Source of the DNA: Cylindrodendrum hubeiense
Taxonomy: Eukaryota > Ascomycota > Sordariomycetes > Hypocreales > Nectriaceae
Assembly: GCA_014621425.1 (NCBI GenBank)
Contig: JAANBB010000298.1
Coordinates: forward strand, 1 to 50,338
DNA: 50,338 nucleotides
Reading direction: 5' to 3'
In this document: positions 45,346-50,338 of the stretch, in pieces
Numbering within the stretch: position 1 is the stretch's first letter
How the letters are laid out: each line of letters opens with the position of its first letter
The notes under the pieces: model-generated
The model's database searches: none
The model's input: the letters and a program-made list of their open reading frames with translations, nothing else
What the model was told of the DNA's origin: nothing
Position numbers and translations under genes: made by a program

Positions 45346-48300
45346 TGTGAGTATTAAGCGGGAACTCGATGCTTTTGCAACTGTTCAGCGAGCAGTCTGA
45401 GCAAAAAGAGGGTCGTGATCCTCTGGAAGGGGTGTCTTAAGCCGGTTGGTATGATGTCAAAGTCGTTGACGTCGCGTATGTTGCCGGTGGGGTTTGTTTA
45501 CTTTGATGTGGTCCAAGCTTCGATGAACAACAAAACGATGGGGAGATCGCACAGTGTGTTTACAGTGTGTATTGTTATTGTTTACGACGCGCGCACTGTT
45601 TCAGATATCACCTGACCTCCACATGCGACATCATCGTGAGACTGCTTCTGATTTCATTGCTGGAAACCTCTCGTGTCTTTGGGCTGTGTCAGATACCGTG
45701 ATTCTTCTGCAATGGGCTAAATATCACGCCAGCGAAGAATGAGAATAAGATCTTGTCGCCAAGTCCTCCAACCTGTGCATGGCAGCGTCAACCGCTAAAC
45801 TAATCAGGTGCTAGAGCATGTTCGAGGGACACTCAAGTCCAGCTTTGGATCCTGGATGGAAAAGGCATCAAAGTCCAAACGGGAGGGGAACCCGGACTGA
45901 TGTCACTCGACATCAGGTCTTCGCCGACATGGCCAACGAAAGGATGGCAACGAAATGCGTGCTAAAAACTTAACAGTGGCAGTTCGCTGTGTAATAAGTG
46001 GTGATGAAGGACGATGGATTTGAAATCGAGGTCCGATGATCTTGACATGTTGGATCCTGTACAAGCTTCCAAGTCTGGGTATGGTTCTCGATCATCAACA
46101 AATGATGAACTCGTCCGTCGTGGAGGCATGAAAACGACTCATTGTCGCTTCAGACTCGTGAGATTGGATGCTTTTGTGCTTTCATGGCAGCACCGTAACC
46201 GCCGAGGAAGCCGCGTGTTGTTAGGATGAGATGCCCCGACTCCAGAAAGGATCAACACAGCCTGGCCCCGGGCTTCGTCATCCTTACATGCGTTTCAGGG
46301 GGGTTGAGAAAACCCGCGACGTGCCGGGCGATCGTAGATTCCGCACTCACGCCCTTCGGTGGACCTCGCAGGCGCAGCCCGACGAGGACAGGGACATGAT
46401 CGGGAATGGAACAATGGAACATTTCCAGCAAGTCTGACCTTCCTCTTCAGGAGTGCTTTACGATGCCCAGGTCCCATGGATCCGCGGGTGAAAGTCTCCC
46501 GACGGGGCCAACACGAACATAGCCGACACGTCGTATGGGGATTGGGCAGGGCTGGCGTCACACCAGGCCACGGGTGGAATCCATCGCGGCATCGGGTGAG
46601 GTTCGTTGGATCTGGCAGTCTTGCGGTCCGGTAAGCCTTAAGCGACGCTAGAAATTTTCCAGAACAAGCGGCCCCACTGTCACAGCAACTGGCCGCCCGA
46701 CTATCCCGGCCATGGTGTGGAAGCCAATTCAAGGTCAGCTGAGGCGCCACTGTTTTTCACAACATCTCCGCCAGTCCCAGGGCGTTCCTCTTGGGCTTTG
46801 GACGGATGAGAGCTAAGGGCGATGAGGTGGAGAGTGTTGGGGTGGTTGGGGAGATCACGGGAGGTGGTCACCAGACGGCGCAGTGCAGACACGCCGTTGA
46901 ACCCGTCCATTCCAGTCGACATGGCAATTGGGCTTCAAAATGGCGACTGTCGTCGACGCTAGTGCGGGAGAGCTGCCTTCGGCACTGCCCAGATTCCTTG
47001 CAGATTCGAGGCGGCTAGCAAGCTTCCCGACGGGGACTTCTCGGAAATGCAACTTTGGTGGGTAGTCACTTCGGCGAGGGCATCGGCCGCCGGGCAAGGG
47101 ACGTCTTGGTGACAGGGATGAGAGGACGGTCTGATCCCGATCCGTGTGTTGGCCGAACAATAGCTCAACAAGAGGCATTATCACACAGCCTGTTCTTCTA
47201 ACGCACCATCTCGTCGCTGCCCCTGAACCAAGTGGGTTCCCCAATGCCTCCAATAGAGGTGGTTTGGGGATATATTCATGGCGAGTTGGTCCGGGGCTGA
47301 GATTCAAGCAAATGCAAACAACCAACATCAGAGACACCAGGATCGACCACGCCCTTCAGCCCCAGGGTTAATGACGGGCCAGCCGCGAGCTTACTCAAAG
47401 AAGAAGTTCGGGAAGAATTTTCAAGGAGGCGGCACTTGGAAGCGGACGGATCCACGGGACACTCCGTACAGTACCTACATCGAGTCAGTGTCCGCCAGGG
47501 ACAGGGCAGGGTCTTTGGACCATTAATCCACAGAACAATAATACCATGAGTACGTAGTACGTAGTATAGCACATCTAATGTTGCATTGTAATATTGGGTC
47601 TTTGCATGTTTCAGCTGGTAAAACGCTCCAAATAATGCCTTGATGGTCTGTTTGAAGTGATGGGTGTTCAAATAGTCGAGTCCAGAAAGGCCATCCATCG
47701 GCGAAGACCGAGTGATGGTGTGCTCATGCCGTCACATTTCTGGTTACTCGTCCAGGATTCATGCAGTGCACCATCGCCATCCTCTTCCAGCGACTTGGAT
47801 ACCAGTCTCCTGTGCGCGTTGCCTACCAGTGCGTGCACATCGCTGCCTTCACGCCAAGGTTCCTGTCTCGCATGAACCAGAGTCGCCAATGGTGGACGTG
47901 CACGTCGACACGCACACCACTCCGCTCCTCTCCGGACATAGCCTCAGAGCTGGAGGAAGCCTAGGGCCCGATGTCCGGCAGACTAGGGGTCCCAGGTCGG
48001 AATGTCATCGTCAACACGCGGCAGCACTGCACCGTACCTGGAAGAGAGCCGATGGGCTGCTGAGCAAGAGAACAACACGGGAGGTAATCTCTTTCTTTTC
48101 AACAATCAGTCGGCGATGAAGCGGGTCTATACTTGGGTTGTCTTAAGAGATTGTCGAGACAAAGCTCACCTCGTCACCATGAGGTCAGGCGATTGCATGG
48201 TGAACCTGTGGAACTTAGGAACGCGATGGCCCATGCAAGCGAGGATTCCACGGGATTCGAAACAACCTTCATCCAACTCTAAGAGCGGCCCAAGCGTGTC

Positions 48301-50338
48301 GAGCCAAAGGCTGTCAGACCAAATTGAGGTGAATGAATGCCTGCAAAGGTCGAAGAAGCTCTACATCTAATTACACAGATGGGTTGGTTGCTCGGGCCAG
48401 GCTGACGGAAATGCGCCATCCGGTGGGGGTGATCACGATCATAGGACCAGGGTGTCTGCAGCTTGAGTGATGGACAGGTGTGCTTTGCGTCTCATCCTTC
48501 CAAAGGGTGCACAATGACGCGGAAGGGCGAGAACGGGTTGCATCACTGCCCTCACTTGATTCGTGAAGCATTGCCCATTCCAACGAAGAGTGCTCGCGAA
48601 AAAATTTCATGACCTCAGCTCAGGGGGTCATGAGACGCAACCATCCAAACCTGCGAAACGGCCGAATCGGCGAGCATAGCGATGTCCAGGGGAGCGGATG
48701 GTCTGGACCATGGTCAATCCAACCACGGACGTCTTGGCAGTGTGCTCGCGGTGGAGGCATTATGCCGGCAGAAGACAGAGGCGAAACGATCGTATGTATT
48801 GTATTAATCGGAGGCAAAAGACATAAGGGACCGCGCTCTACGAAGCGAAGCCGAGACAAGGCCGGCTGTTGCATTGAGAGGCAAGATGGAGACGTAGCGG
48901 ATGACGGTGGATGGATGGCGATGAAACGGAGCATTTGGCGACCAAGAACGGAGGCTTGGGACCGGGCAAATTGCCCCAAAGTGCCTCATCAGGTATTGTT
49001 CCAACGCTAATTGTGTTGCAGACGCACTGTGGATGGCCAGGCTCAGCTTGACCGCTCCACCTGACACCCTGTGCCTGTGCTTGTTGTGCAAAAGTCAGTG
49101 TTGGGTCTGCGTCGTTTTCCCCTCGGTACCGTCGGGCGAATACGAATGTTGGTGCTGGCGGAGATGCCTTTGAAGGAGGCGGCGGAGTGACGACAACAAC
49201 GTGGCGTGCGTGCGCCGCAACAAGACAAGATCGGAAGTCGGGAAGACGCTGTACGGGCTCTCGTTCTCACTTTAGAGATAGAGGCAGATAGGCGATGACG
49301 TAGATGCGTATGAGGAGATACGTTCGCCGAGTTATTTGCTTTTGTTCTTCTCTTCTCCGCGGGGGTCTCGGGCAGCGCGCTGCCCACTGTGCTCTGTGAT
49401 TTGCACCTACCACCAGCAGAACCCGCACCTTTCCTTTGAAGGAAGCGGGGGTCGCACAGTTCGCCAACACTGCAGACGGTCAGCCAACGGGCTGGAGCAC
49501 GTCGTCGGAGCCATGGGAATCCGCTCCCGTAAGAGCCACCATGTCCACAAGTACTGTACCAATCTCCCTCGGCGAGGTGAGAAAATCCCCTCTCCTTGGT
49601 CGGTGAGGGGTGCTGTCCCCTCTGCAAAGCAAGCGTCGAATCGCATCATGGCTCGCCCCCCATCGCTTTGATATTGCCATCGCACAGTACCCATTGCATC
49701 AGACATTGCACCAGGCATACACATCTGTACAAGTCGCAAGCCGGGTGGACAGCCAATCTCCCCTGTGCGTGCCGTGTGGCTCTGAGTGGGCGGTGGATTC
49801 CTGGTGCAGCTAACGCGAACGGCCAGGGCGAGTGGGCTGTCCTTTGGAGGAATAGTGGTGGATGGTGGTGGTGAGGGAGTTTGCTTGGCGAGCTGCGTTG
49901 ACTCGAGGTGGCCTGTGCGTTTTTTTTCTTGCACCAGGTGGTGGTAAGATTTTCAGGTGGGGTTCACTTCCATCCCATCCAATCCGTTCCCGTTAGTGGA
50001 TCGAGAGAGGTGGGGGCAATCACGCCCTGTGCCGCACGGGCTTGTTCCCTGGAGTCTCTAGAAGCCTTACTCTGGTGGTGCTGGAACCCACCTTGTGCTG
50101 GGATGGATGGAAACGAGCCCTGATCCCAGTGCCCAGAACCCAGCAACAAGCAAACGGTACGAATACCCCGGTGGGCCCTGATGAGATGGTGGACTGGCAT
50201 TCTAGTGGTGGTGCCGGCTGGTGCGTTATTGTGCATTTAATGGTGTGCGGCGGTGGCCCTGGTGGCCCTGGATGGGTGGGCAGTCTCTCCAGTCAGTGGA
50301 GAGCGGCCAGTGGGCCCCGTGGACTCCAGCAGCCTCCA
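45346..50338. other. 5 kb region with no recognised gene at the right edge
   Basis: No frame here shows a known domain, a sensible composition or splice-joined continuation. The first part must hold the promoter of the SPSK-repeat gene. Short direct repeats such as GTACGTA (47550-47564) are present. A gene that mostly lies beyond the window edge could have its upstream part here. Confidence 0.45.

Noticed and set aside
47276..47698. 140-codon minus-strand frame
   Set aside because: No recognisable domain, mixed composition and no credible promoter or intron structure.

Overview
The window comes from a filamentous ascomycete, most likely a sordariomycete. Hypocreales is a guess from general appearance, not from a diagnostic marker. 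Evidence for a fungus: short introns (about 46-128 bp) with GT(A/G)-type donors and AG acceptors interrupt almost every gene, CT-rich tracts lie on the sense strand upstream of some genes, intergenic spaces are long, and the proteins are typical of fungi (beta-isopropylmalate dehydrogenase, INO80 subunit Arp8, Stm1, an MpaB-type oxygenase, a Rua1-domain regulator). I see no transposon, CRISPR array, viral gene or bacterial operon. Ambiguous bases at 5169, 10765 and 10771 mark it as draft assembly.

Layout. 1-4487: no gene recognised. 4488-5858 (-): leu2 with five exons and one apparent frameshift. 6733-9262 (-): C-terminal PHD-finger regulator. 9263-18108: a gene-poor 8.8 kb stretch with simple repeats and a CT-rich leader for the PHD gene. 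18109-20036 (-): protein with a Rua1-type C-terminal zinc domain, preceded by another 5.5 kb without a recognisable gene. 25525-26271 (-): small Pro-rich conserved-looking protein. 27019-28612 (-): MpaB/rubber-oxygenase-like membrane protein, divergent from arp8 (29558-31932, +), which is followed in tandem by an MFS transporter (32693-34550, +). 34827-35327: two identical tRNA-Arg(CCG) genes facing each other. 35970-36539 (-): a doubtful ORF. 37286-39073 (-): Stm1/SERBP1-like ribosome-associated protein. 40823-42344 (-): LIM-like zinc protein. 43065-45345 (-): Ser/Pro-rich protein with SPSK repeats, a KEN box and a PP1-docking-like motif. 45346-50338: nothing recognised.

The genes do not form a pathway or a biosynthetic cluster. 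Most are housekeeping or regulatory: leucine synthesis (leu2), chromatin and transcription (PHD protein, Rua1-type protein, Arp8), translation (Stm1, tRNA-Arg). I found no convincing new multi-gene system. The points most worth following are the SPSK-repeat/KEN-box protein, the lone MpaB-like oxygenase, the head-on identical tRNA pair, and the very long gene-free regions upstream of the two regulators. Exon boundaries were set by eye from splice consensus and reading frame. In every multi-exon gene except leu2 the exon lengths add up to an uninterrupted frame.
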